A stretch of DNA of 64,000 nucleotides, taken from Reticulitermes speratus. Its lineage: Eukaryota > Arthropoda > Insecta > Blattodea > Rhinotermitidae. The notes below the pieces were generated by a model. It made no database searches and was not told the DNA's origin. It worked only from the letters and a program-made list of their open reading frames with translations. Shown here piece after piece: positions 1 through 11,900 of the stretch. The stretch is taken from positions 18,788,635-18,852,634 of the forward strand of contig JAJKFL010000005.1 in assembly GCA_021186555.1 (NCBI GenBank), read 5' to 3'. Position numbers and translations under genes: made by a program. Numbering within the stretch: position 1 is the stretch's first letter; each line of letters begins with the position of its first letter.

Positions 1-3000
1 AACTAATTTATTTATCTAGAAATCATCCAGACTTTCTCTAAGGGACAAACTCCTAAGGCTTGAACGTCAATGAGTGGTAATTTATATCTTTAGTACATTA
101 ATTTTGAACCTCACTTCCCAACAGGACTAAGGCGTGACTTACAGTTTCCTATTTCCCTTTTTCACTATTCAAGTGTCTTTCTTCTTGTCACTCCTCTGAT
201 GGTTTTAGTGACCCGGTTAACTACCGCTTTACATGCTGCATTCCTGTCTTGAGCAACAGTTTTGTCAGCACCTGGTTGTGTTTTAGTAAACGATCTAAGC
301 CTGGCAGACTGTTTCCTGGGTTTGAAAGTGTGCCTTTATTTGTCAACGGTCTATATGCCGATAGAATAGAGACTATAAAGCAGCGTGTACCTTTGCGGCT
401 TCTTTCCCTTTATGAATCTGGATTTAGAAGAAATTAGATCAGAGACTAGACTATGAAACAACTGCCACCCTGTAAACCATCTTACATTGCCTGAAATATT
501 CGTAGTTGTCGCATGATCCAGTAAGTTGAAAAGGAGAGATATGTTATCTGATTCTAGGTAGTCAGAGATACTAATATCTGAGAGTCCGAACATTTTCTTG
601 GACTAAAATAGTTTCGCAGGAGAATAAGGAATATCAATGTGGCGCCGAAATTTGAAGGTCATTAATACAGTACAAGTCAAATATTTCCCCATCTAAATGG
701 TTTTAAACTGCACTATTCCAAAGTTTATGCTTAAACTTCGGTAAATTGCGGATGAGGAATTATGTCTAAAATTTAAAACCTCGGTGACATCTGAATCATT
801 CCCGGAACGACTTGACGATTTACAAACAGCTGCATCCAAAAATCCCGATTTCCAGTCCCTACGCGGTTTTTATGCTTTTTACTGAGACAGGTTGGAAGGT
901 CTACATGCCTATTGTGGGGTACCTTTCCCAGCTACAGAATGAGTTCCGTCCCTTCTACCTTGGAAACTGTCGGTCAGCAAACAAATACAATTTGAGGCTT
1001 TTTTGCAGGTGGCCGCTGATCTCATAGCACTGCCTGTGAACGTTTTTTCGAGTAAATGATAATATTATCTGTAAGGGACCCAAAAATCTAACATTACATT
1101 TGGAAAAAGGTGAGTAAAATTAATCTAAATGAATGTAAGAATTCAGTCTTTGCTGCTGACAATGGATTATATTCCCTGTACCAAAGCTAAGCACTGAAGA
1201 TCATTACTGTGGCCTCATGAGTCATAAATTTGCAACCTGGTTGCTGATTACCATTGCTTCACATCATACTACCTCCATCCTAAAATTTGAGAAATTGCCT
1301 TCCTCTAAAACTTTGGTACCCACCTACAAGATTAGACTTAATGTTGTGAGAACACCGAGAACCACAATATGAATGCTTACCACCGTGAAAACCCCTAATT
1401 TTATATCCTGAGAATTGTGTTATACTTCGTATGCGTACATTAGACAATTAATGGCCTAGTATTTTAAGTGGAATGTATTATGTCAGAAGGATTTCATCAT
1501 TCAGTGATAATGTCTGTGTGTTTGAGGACGACGTTTTCTGCGTAGATTTACCTTTACAGTCCGAGACAACTGAATACTGATGGCAGTTCGGCTGCAGTGG
1601 CTGTAATTTGCTACGCGTACAAGCCTGCGGTAAGTTTTTTAGACAGAGCAACCGTGGAGTGAAGCTTGGCTTTGCCGGTCGGCCGGATTTGATGGGAGGA
1701 GAGCCCACACTCTTCCGCCTGCATGTGTTCTTGCAAATAGGAAGAGAAATGAACTTTACAAGCAATATTTAATTATGAGTTCAGCAGCATTTTTTGCTGT
1801 ACGAGACCAGATCATAATTATCCAGACAGTTTCCGGTCTGCGAGCACGATTGTAAAAATAAAAGTTCGTTTTTATTAAATGTGTAAACAAACAAAACCTA
1901 ATGGCAGTCTAAGGTACTGATGTCCATTCCAAAATAATGAGTTTGATTTTTTATCTCAAAAGTTTGTTACACCTGTACAATATACGAGTAACTAAATAAC
2001 CTAACCTAATTACTTGCAAATATTTCTAGAATTCGTGTTAGTAGAAGTAGTTAACGAATATCCGGTTTTCTAGTTTCCATTTCTTTATTAATTTCACAAG
2101 ACTTAAATAATATTCTAGTTTTGATATTTTGATTTCAGCCTGATTTAATTTGTTTTAGCCAACCTAGCCTCTACACTCCCGTCGAAGATGGGTTTTAGTT
2201 GTGGAGTTTATTTTACAGCGCGATCTATAAATTGGAGAGGATTCAGACGGAGGTGATGGTGGCTTAATCGATACACTTTCTGAAAATTTTCCTGGAAGGC
2301 ATGAGTAAAACCACGAAAAATGCCAGTATAGGCACTGTTCCATCCGAAAATAAATCTGAAACTTTTCTTCTACACCAACATGCTAGAGCTGGTAAAAGTG
2401 AAGACATGAACCGCAGTAGGATATTCAATATTAGAACTAATTGCTGGCGTATTTAGTTTTTCTTTCCTTAAAGTGTTTCATTTAATGACACTATCAGTTG
2501 CCAAACTAACGTGGCGTTGGTGGCAGATAATGAGCCTAGGGCACTGGTGGAATGATGCTGATAGCGGAACTTGGGGTGATAGGAGAAATACTTTTCCCAG
2601 CGCATACATGGCCACTAGATTCCACCACATGAAATTCTTCTGCTTTTATTGCGACAGTTGGTTATCAGAAACGGCTTGCTTCTCAGCATGGGATACGAAT
2701 GTTGGTACAACCTATTATCATACCTCATACTCAGAATATCTTATTACAAGTAATAAAGAAGGTTGATCAGAAAACTTGGGTCACCAACCCAATGTCTTAA
2801 AATAGAGGAAATCATTATTACAGTAATATAAGGTGCACTTTATTAATTGCAAAGAGTTAATGCTTTTTAATTGTCTTTACATATGTTGGCAAACTTATGT
2901 TCTGAAACGAAGTTACATCGCCCACTTCACACGAGTAGAACAGCCATAACTATTTAGCTGCTATCTCATCTGTGGAAACAAGGAATAGCATTTGTTTTAT

Positions 3001-3060
3001 GCGGTCTTTAACCCAAGATCATAAATAATTAACGATACAGTACTATTGCAAAGACAGGGC
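1..3060. other. AT-rich non-coding stretch, no gene seen
   Basis: No open frame with recognisable protein similarity, no RNA gene and no clear mobile element. The longest open stretches, around 1478-1765 (minus) and 2473-2766 (plus), do not resemble any family I can name. The peptide at about 2500-2640 is tryptophan-rich, but I could not tie it firmly to a repeat family. Confidence 0.6.
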
Positions 3061-3074
3061 TTTTGACTTTTAGA

Positions 3075-3165
3075 AAGGGGGACTGGTGGCTTAGCAGTCA
3101 CGGATTTATGGCGATACCTAAACTGCAGTGCCCAACACCAGGTGACTCGAGCTACTAAATTGCCT
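3075..3165 (+). repeat. weak tRNA-like SINE relic
   Basis: The sequence ggtggcttagcagtcacgg at about 3084 fits a Pol III box A (TGGCNNAGYNG). A poor box-B-like segment (ggtgactcgagctac) follows about 50 bases later. No A-tail or target duplication is visible. It may be an old tRNA-derived SINE head or a chance match. Confidence 0.25.
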
Positions 3166-3260
3166 ATTGGTATTGTACCATTGGCAGATTCACGTTATGA
3201 ACTGTATCCTTTCAGGAACCTAATAAGGAGGTTCGAGCATAACTTCTAAAGCCTATCCAT

Positions 3261-3528
3261 AACATTCAACCAAAAACTGCACAATTTTTTTTTTTTAGAT
3301 ATTTATATTATAGTATGATATTGAGTGTTCCTACATGTTTCAATTCACAAGGGATCATCATCAAATAACCAATATCAAATAATATTGCATAAAACTAGAT
3401 TATGCAATATTGTTTGGTATTGTTTCCCTGATGATGATCCCTTGTGAATTGAAACATGTAGGAATACTCGATTTTATAGTGTAATAAGAATATCTAAGGA
3501 AGAACATTGTGCATTTTTTCGTTCAGTG
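3261..3528. repeat. long inverted repeat (foldback) with Penelope-type terminal signature
   Basis: Two arms of about 130 bp face each other across a centre of only a few bases near 3393-3399. The best-matched inner part pairs 3323-3358 with 3433-3468 almost perfectly (cctacatgtttcaattcac and its complement). The outer parts (tgcacaat; ttagatatt) match with more differences. Read outward, each arm carries the order CTGATGATG ... GAAACATGTAGG, like other scattered copies in this window that I interpret as Penelope-like element ends. It may be two such ends joined head to head, or a foldback/MITE-type element. No coding sequence lies inside. Confidence 0.75.
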
Positions 3529-4329
3529 TTGTGAATTGGTTATCAACAGTGCACGGAAAGAAAAATATAATTTTCTAAAACCAGCTTACGTAATGTATCG
3601 ATTTATAGATTAGTCTAGTTTTGTCGCTGGTTTATTTTTTTATTTGAAGGTAATAGCTACTTACTTTCAGATCGTGTATGAACTGAACTTGCCAGATATA
3701 ACCCCGTGGAACTGCACAGTTTCAACAGTTTGTAATAGTTGACATAAAACTAATATTTTATAAATAATTTGCGTGTATGTTTATCTTTAACTCCTTACAC
3801 AACTTCATCTGCCTAGACCACAATATTATCATTTCACCTTAACAAAGGTCTCATATTTTTCGAAGATTTAAACAATAGGTCACCTCATGATCCTGAAGTA
3901 AATGTCGCTAGTGTCCACCATTAGAGTAATATGCATACCAATTTCGTTAAATCTGTCTGCTGATCCAAACGTAACTTTATGCAATTTCAATAACTGCAGG
4001 TTACTGGCATAAGTAGAGAAAGCTTGTCGTGAAGAATATTAAATTTAAGAAAAGTAATACGAAATGAATGAAAGTGATAGCGAGGTTATTCTGGATGATA
4101 TTATGATAAGTAACGTCGTATTATATTATGTTTGGTTGGATTGTGTTAGGTTTTGTTTGGTAATCTCATGTTCAGTTATGAAAGATACCTGATTTAGCGT
4201 GAGGTACCTGCAGGTATATTGAGAATAAGACGATTTTGGTAACAAGGCTTAGGTTGGATTTATTTAGGTCACATAACTAACTCCACGTAACAGAGTCCTC
4301 TTGAGAAGCTAACAAGTCCTCAGTTAGTA
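3529..4329. other. AT-rich non-coding stretch
   Basis: No gene, RNA or repeat recognised. Stops are frequent in all frames. Confidence 0.55.
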
Positions 4330-4485
4330 AAAATATTCCCCGCATTTTATGGAATCTGAAGGTTCATTACGGCAGTCACAAGAGTCCACCATCTGTCCCT
4401 ATCCTGAGCCAGATCAATCCAGTTCATGCTCCCGTCCCACTTCTGGAAGATCCATTTTAATATTATCCTCCCATCTACGCTTATT
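4330..4485 (-). pseudogene. 3' end of a non-LTR retrotransposon ORF2 (LINE relic)
   Basis: On the minus strand the sequence reads [15 protein letters not shown], then after a one-base frame change [15 protein letters not shown] and MNLQIP followed by a stop (complement of 4347-4349). This is the typical extreme C-terminal tail of arthropod endonuclease/reverse-transcriptase LINE ORF2 proteins, downstream of the reverse transcriptase domain. Only about 45 codons remain. The catalytic domains are absent and the frame shift shows it is dead. The plus-strand reading of the same DNA gives an open frame from 4349 that is only the antisense shadow. The LINE clade cannot be fixed from this tail. Confidence 0.75.
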
Positions 4486-4908
4486 TAGGCCACACACTGC
4501 TGTTAGTGTCTCCACATTTTTTGCAACTTGCGATTCACTTATCATCCACTTGTTAGAGGTTAGAGTCCAAACATGCGCAATTTGGATACCTGCATTTTTT
4601 AATAGCGCCAGTTATGGAAAATGTTTAATACTGTGTAAAATAAAACTAATTTCTTTGGCGAATCTACAATCTCGTATAATGAATGAAGACGTGCCACTGA
4701 ATAAGATAGGTGTACCCTGAAACTTAAGCAGCTGGAAGAAAATCGTTGAATGAACTAAAATCCTGCGTTGCAAGATAGTTAAGGGCATGGTTGTTGTGCA
4801 AGTCTGAATGTCTTTATATATACAGTATATTTACTTAAAGAGAGAAGTTTTTAAAACAATTACTAATCCGATTTTGAAGTAAATGGCGGAAGGAACGCTT
4901 CAGTAGAC

Positions 4909-4974
4909 AAAGTTATGCTTCTGTCAGCAAACTTGACACTGAAAGTTGTGCCTCTGTCAGCAAATCTGACACTG
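4909..4974. repeat. 33-bp tandem duplication
   Basis: Two adjacent 33-bp units (4909-4941 and 4942-4974) share the core ctctgtcagcaaa.ttgacactg (about four differences in 33). There are no further copies. It is probably a simple replication-slippage duplication. Confidence 0.8.
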
Positions 4975-5908
4975 AATGATGGCACACAGTCTTAACACAC
5001 AGAAGAAGCAGTCTAGTGTCACTACTACAACTACCATTGCTACTGCTTGTCTGTCGGATCGGAAATCGTTAAACGAGCTGCGAGCCAGCTCCGGACGGTT
5101 CGAACTTCGGACGTCAGCTGTTTTCCCGCCTCGTTAAGCTTGCCAGTCCGCTGGCCGGTTACCCCTTCCATCCATTCCATTCCGCTGTGCCGGCCTATCT
5201 GCCTGTAGAATTCCGAAACATTGCAGCCGATATACTGGGTCATCTACGTCATTTAACTAAAGTGTAATGTAATGTACCTTGCTCTAGATAGTGAGGTCCT
5301 GCAATGATTGCTTGGGTGCTGAAGAGATATCTTCACATTTGCGACTGAATGAGCAGAAATGTTTATAGGGTTTTGTTGATGTAAGGCAATTTTATTTCCG
5401 TGTGAGATGGCGTGAAGTGTGAGAGAAATTTAATCGCTCTGGAAGCTGAGAGCTAAACTACTCGGTGATTTGTTTAACTTCACCGATAAATCGATAATGA
5501 AGGGAGTGACTATGTTAGAGAACCTGAACGAGGAAATAACACATATACAAAGCTTTGTAAAAGGCACCTCCTACACATGATAATCCCTTTTAAAACTGCC
5601 ACAGATATGTGCACGTGCTATACGTAACAGAAATGACAACTCTTTCTGATCGTAACATCATTTAAATTTATACTCGTATATTACATAGACAAATTCAAAT
5701 CCTATATTACAGAGAACACAACAGTCTGCATTAAAAAAACCAACGGATTTGTGTCTTTAGGAGAAAATTCGTTGTTTGTTTTGAGATGCTTACAAAACAC
5801 ACATATGCACTGTGTGAGAAAAGAGAACGTACCAGTTTTAAAGTAGATAATACGTTTCGTACCCACTGAACTCGGGAAGTCTAATGATATATCATTTTCG
5901 TTTTTATG
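4975..5908. other. non-coding stretch with a GC-richer islet at about 5040-5245
   Basis: Most of this is AT-rich filler. From about 5040 to 5245 base composition rises clearly and one minus-strand frame stays open for 67 codons. The plus strand contains ggttcgaacttc, which resembles a Pol III box B, but no box A is convincing. No protein family could be assigned; possible readings are discussed in the findings. Confidence 0.4.
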
Positions 5909-5955
5909 GTAGGTAAGGACCAACGTTTTGGAGAGGTCTGCTGCCTATTCAGAGT
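5909..5955 (-). repeat. Penelope-type terminal signature, isolated
   Basis: On the minus strand the order is CTGAATAGG, a short spacer, then CCAAAACGTTGGT and CCTTACCTACC. This lines up with the copy at 15186-15245 (CCGAAACGTCGGT ... ACTATCTACC). I infer a leftover Penelope-like element end; no coding sequence adjoins it. Confidence 0.4.
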
Positions 5956-8900
5956 TAAATGAAATGGATTAAGTAGGTAATGGCATGTAGCTACAGAGAG
6001 ATCAGCTACATGTAATATAGCAAAAATGTTTACCTATTTTTCAAAATAATATATTATTGGGAATACAGGACCATATTGTTGATAGTTTGGACTATACGTC
6101 CCTATTTCAGTGACCCGATAATGCCTAAGTATAAGATCTAAGCAAGGACGTAATTTCTTATGGATTTTAATTCGACTGATTGTTTGATTAGGTGGGAGGT
6201 TTGTGCTTGTTTTGCCTTTAGGGAAGGAATGCTTAAAGAAGTGTTTAAAATGGAAACGAATGCAAATATTCGGTGATAAGAAAATCAGCTGTTAAAACAC
6301 CAAATAATTCCATCGGTGACTTAGGAAATGGATTACGTTCATGTACTAGTACCTTAAAAATTTAAAGAATGCTTTTTCACGGAGCAACAAACCAAATGCC
6401 AGATGTATCGATCTAAACAACTGCGACTTTATTGGTCTGAAGGTGCAACAGATTTACAACGAATATAGAGAATGTTTTCGTATAAATCGTTCTTTGACAC
6501 TGACTGCTTTGTGCAGCGGTTTATTAGGAGCTGCTGCATGTCGTGCAGTACTTTAATTGACGACAAATTACAGATCGAGAATCTCGATCACTTTTGTGGG
6601 GAAACTTTACCTACTCCCTCCCTGTCTGTACGGCAATTTTACCATTACGCTACTGACAACAGATTATAAGTTCAATGTCTTTAATAATTTAAAACTTATT
6701 GGTTACCCTATATTCCGCCAAGTTTAAAATTAAGAGCTCTGCGTTTTGTTCACTCAGTGTATTTGTGTATTTTGTTCTATTTTCACAACAGACAGCAATT
6801 TGTTCCTCATACAGAATTCACTGATTGGTATTTCTAATGTAAGAAAACTGTTTTCTCTATGAGATACGGAATGAATCTTCATATAACGTATACTACAAAT
6901 TAATTTTAGTCGCCAAAGGTTTAAATGTTACGAGCAAAATATATGGTGTAAGATGCCCCATAACGGGAAGCAGTTCTTCTTGAATCAAATAATATCTTTC
7001 CAATCAGTAGGAATCACTCAATCTTTGGACTTTTTCTATAATCCATTTTTAAAATGAAACAAAAACAACGTTTCTGGGAAGGGATCCGTCATAGTCCTTA
7101 GGATGCGACTTATTTGGGAAGGAAAGAGAAAGCTATTATAAATATCTTGGCCAGAGATTGTGTTTTGGTTTTTGTTTTAGGCACGAAACGATATATAAAG
7201 TCGAACGATTGAATGTTCGCGGTGTGATGTACTATCTTCAGAATTCTACATAGTAGGCTGTACAGCACGCCTACTGTACCGTTTTAAACACGGAAGGCAA
7301 TAAGCAAATTGTTGAGATTAAATTTCTGATATCGGTACCAAGATTGTCGTCTGGGACCTTGGTGTGTAATTTTGAAGGCAGATTTAAAATACATGGCGTC
7401 CCATCCCAGAACACCCTGATGCTGAATAAGTATATCTTTACTTCATTCAAATTCATTCATATTAAAGACTGGAAACAAATACGAATTTTGGTTAAAGGTA
7501 CTAGTACTTTACGAACACACGCAAAATACTAATAGCTATTACATCTAAACTTGAACTAATAGAAACACATAATGAGAGAAGTTAATATAAAAGTAATAAG
7601 TACTTCAATGGTGCCGTGTTTCTTCAGAAGCTGACAGTCGTTCAGTTGCTCAAGAAATTTCTAGAATTTTTTTAATTCGAGGGTTTCGCATCATGTTCAC
7701 AAGAGTCAGTCATTAAGTACTCACACTTTTTGTTACTCCATAACCACATTGGTTTAAAGAATAATGTAATCTACCTCTAATGTAGGTTATGTAATTGATA
7801 TCAAAACTTATGAGTTGCAAAGAGAATCTCAATTTCCAGTCACTCCTGCTTTCAGAATTTCGAACAATCCGATTGTAATTATTACACGACACAAAATACA
7901 CTAAGCGAAATGTAATTACTTTTCTACACTTTTAATATGGCTTCTCTGTTACCAAATTATTATTTTATATTCCAGTCCTAAACAACTACATTTATATATC
8001 GTGTATTTCGCTTTTTCATTTTCACTATGTGCTTCGGTACAACTGTGCAATATTCATAGGAAATATTTTTAGTCTTTTACAAATTATTATTGGTGAAATA
8101 TATTCCCCCTTTAGTTATAATTTAAATGGAAATTTAAATAAAGAGTAATAGTAAATTACAATGTAAAAGTATAAAATTTTCTTGCGATTAAATTACATTT
8201 AGACCAATTTTCCCGTTTTCGCTGCGTTATTTATCATTTACGTTGTGTGAAATTGTCAATATTCATGTTCTTCCGAATTTAACTGGATCACACTGAGGCT
8301 GAATATTACTGATGAGTGTTGGAGATGATCTGTTAAATGACACTCTTTCTCTTTTCTATAGTTTTTACAGACTTCGATCCATACAGTTGATAGTACCAGT
8401 GATAATTATCGACGATGATAATCAGTGGAGTTACTCTGATTGACTTTGTCAATTATTGCTTACATTTTGGTTCTGAGAATCTTTGTTTTGTGATTATACA
8501 ACGTATAATATTACGGACCGTATTATTTTTTATCAAGTCGATTACCATTGCTGAGTCCTTCAGTAGTGTGTCTGGTTGGAACTACCTGTTATGTTTTTAG
8601 ATATGGAAAGAAGACTAGCTTTGTTCTTTGAGTTCGATGTCTCACGACTTATTATTTATGTTAAAAATGACAAATGTCTCCAATTTCCACAATTGCCATG
8701 GTAAATATTCACGGACACGTAAAATTAATGTAAAATCTCTGTTCCACAATTTCACACACACATACACACACACTACGTTCTAGGCTATACATAAAATCAA
8801 ATTTATTTCTTCAAACACCTACTCTTTACAGACAAATGTTTGACTCTAGTGAGCGCGCTCATATTCAATTGCTAATTTTTCACCTTCTTTCATTCAATAA

Positions 8901-11900
8901 AGACAACTCTTTATTGCAGCAATGTGATGTCTTCATTATACTTTAATTACACGAAATCTGGGTCATGCTTATTACACATAAGTCATGTCAAGACAATAGT
9001 CTCTGCAAAGAGCTATTTTTTGCATTAGCCACGACAAATATCAGCAATTCTATTTAGGTCTTTGAAATTAACTCTTTGCTACACAAGTCTCTGTACAAAG
9101 AAAATTAACCCTTCTACTGGTTGTCTTATTTAATATTATTGTGTTTGAACATAAATGTCCTACTAATAATGTCCGCTTATAACCTGTGTGTACTGAAATT
9201 TATATTTCTGAATTCCAATTTTACATACTGTGATTTTTTAGTCGTCGAATCATTCAGCTTTGTTACAAAAATAAAAAAAGATCTACAGAACTCACTAGTT
9301 TCATATTTCAAAAGACTGTACACACAGGACGTACTATCTATGTGAACTGTTATATTCCATACGAGGAGACTTATTGAAGTCGAAAATTTAAAATGTTTAT
9401 TGGAGCTTACAAAGTTCATACATAGGTTTCAACTTCTCTTCCTGTATCGTCCGTTTCAATTCATCAATTTTACGAGTTTTATTGCTGAACTTCTTATCCT
9501 TTTAGAGATACACTTGTAGGAAAGAGCTTTGGGCGTTTAAATCCGCTGACAAAAGTTTGATGAAGAAGAAGTGACTATAAATTTTTGTGTTTGTCATCAA
9601 GATATATTAAGGTGTAGGGAAACAATGGAATTCATCTTCCAAAGTCTAATTAAGACATTTGATTAAATTATTTCTGACACAACTTTTCATTAAATGATTC
9701 AGTGTAACACACGAATCTATTGAAGGTTATAAAATAGTAACAAGCTTAATCATTTAAAATTTATGATACATAGCTGTGTGTACTTTTCATTGGTACAAAC
9801 GTTTGAGTGCGTAAATTTTGCCAGATCTAAATGCAAAAACGTGCACCGTAACCATGTTTTTAAGTTCTAATATATGGAAATTCATAACCTATATCCTCGC
9901 TGATTACTTTTCCGGTTGTCAGGTCAAGAAAGAAGGGAGAGGTATGGTGCACGTGTGGGAGAGAATAAAAATATATAAGAATTTTTTTTTGTAAAACCAG
10001 AAAAGATTACTGCTTTTAAGCCTAGGTTTCGATGGGAGGGTACTACTAAAATGAAAAGTATAGGAGATTTGTTTTTCAAACACCAGAAGGAAGGATGCTG
10101 TTTTGAACATAGGTTTCGATTGGTGGATAATAATAAAATAATTCGTACAGAAAACTCCTCTGGTGCTGTATTTTTTTACTAGCTGTGAAATTATTGGCTT
10201 TTTAAGGACTTAAATCTATGGAGGTAGATATTTATTTAATATATAGGAACTGCATCATACGAAATTTGTAGTAGATGGTTTTGACCTATTTTGATAAAAA
10301 TATTTGTAGGTTTAAATTTAGCACTTCATTGTGAGCTAAAACGTGAAGCTCCCATAGTGTTTTTTACATTTTACAAAACCTTTACCTCAATAAGAGGTAA
10401 ATACAATTGGAAGCTAAATTATCACACAGAAAGTTCAGGACCTTAAATTAAGCGCGCTTGTATAGAGACTACCTCAAGATTTAGGTAAAGACATTCCCCG
10501 AATTTCATAAGGTTTCCCTTCACCTAACTTTTACCTAAAGCGAGAATTACGTATGTCGAAATTCCACCTCCACTCCACAAAACTTTTATATAATATTTAT
10601 TTATGTGGTATACGTGCATGTACTAATTCTATAATTCTCTACTGAGATCCTAAATAAAATGCAATTGCGTTAAACTTTCAAAGTAATTATGGGTACACTA
10701 AATAATTCGATAGAAAAATGTAAATAAATACATGGAAAATTATTTGTATGGTTGACTTCGTATAAGTATAGGGCTTATATAACCCGGAGAGGTGGTACCT
10801 GTATTTCTTCGCCACCTCCACCTTACTGCACTTTGATTACTTTAAGGAAAAATTTGCCGTGCTTTTCAAGAATTTTAATATTCTTAATATATTACTTCTT
10901 TGGCAATCGCATGAGTTTGAAATTGCTGCTCAAAATTGCGTAAGTATCGAGGTGTTTGTATGGAATTATAATCCCACTATTGACATTATGTTCTTAATCC
11001 AGTTTCCTTTAATTTTTGCATAACTAATTTTGTTTATTCACTTATTTATTGTCAGAAGCCCAGACTATAAAACTTCGAATGGTATGATAAGCAGACTTAG
11101 AGAATAATAAATTTCAAATATATGTGAAGGAAGGATTCTTTCAGATACTTGAATTGGAGTGAGAAAAGTCACGAAAACACTCATTTTGAATTCAGCCTTC
11201 TGACCGATGTTTTGTTTTGAATTTACTGGAATATGAAACAGGAGAACCCCTTAGTGGAGACGTTAGTTTAGTTTAGTTTTTCTCCTTGCGGAGCATAGGG
11301 CCTCTTTTCAGAGGTTTCTTGGTCTGTAATGGAGACGTACATTGGTTCAAATGTTAACAGCAGGCAGTGCCTTTCGACAGACGGGTCTAATGATAACATT
11401 AAGTATTATTGCTTACCAAAAAAAAAGCAGACTACGAATATGTATAAAGTGACTCGGGATCAGTTCAGAGATTCGTATGATCATTTCCTAGAACGTTCCT
11501 CTTTATCTTGTTGCACGTTGTCGTTATCAAATGAAAAGAAAAACGTACAAATTTCCCGTCCACTAGACAGAAAGACGAGGATTCAGTAAGAGAGCTGTTC
11601 TCCTACAGTAGAAAATGCCACGTACATATAAAAGAGAAGGATGACGTCATAAAGGAAAATACAGGTGCTGCACAACTAATTTTTGGAGACATGACTCTTA
11701 ACCGTCTATTTCCTATGAATTTACAAAGAGGTTTTAATACACGTAAATCTTCAGTCTGTAGTTATGACTTTATAATTTATATCATATCTAATTTTCCTCT
11801 TTATCATGAATGTGATATACGAAGCGTATTATTCCACAAATATCAACACAAGAATAACAGGACATTGCATGCTGTGGTTGAGATGTTAGCATTATCGTTT

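Noticed and set aside
2473-2766. Tryptophan-rich open frame possibly from a dispersed repeat
   Set aside because: There is a faint resemblance to repeat-derived peptides in other arthropods, but no motif long enough to support it.
4349-4720. Plus-strand open frame of 123 codons with a Ser/Pro-rich start
   Set aside because: Its first ~45 codons are the antisense of a LINE ORF2 C-terminus (WEDNIKMDL on the minus strand). The rest is unrelated AT-rich sequence.
11642-11649. Perfect CRE (TGACGTCA), also at 51943
   Set aside because: About one occurrence of an 8-base palindrome is expected by chance in a window this size, and there is no gene or other site nearby.
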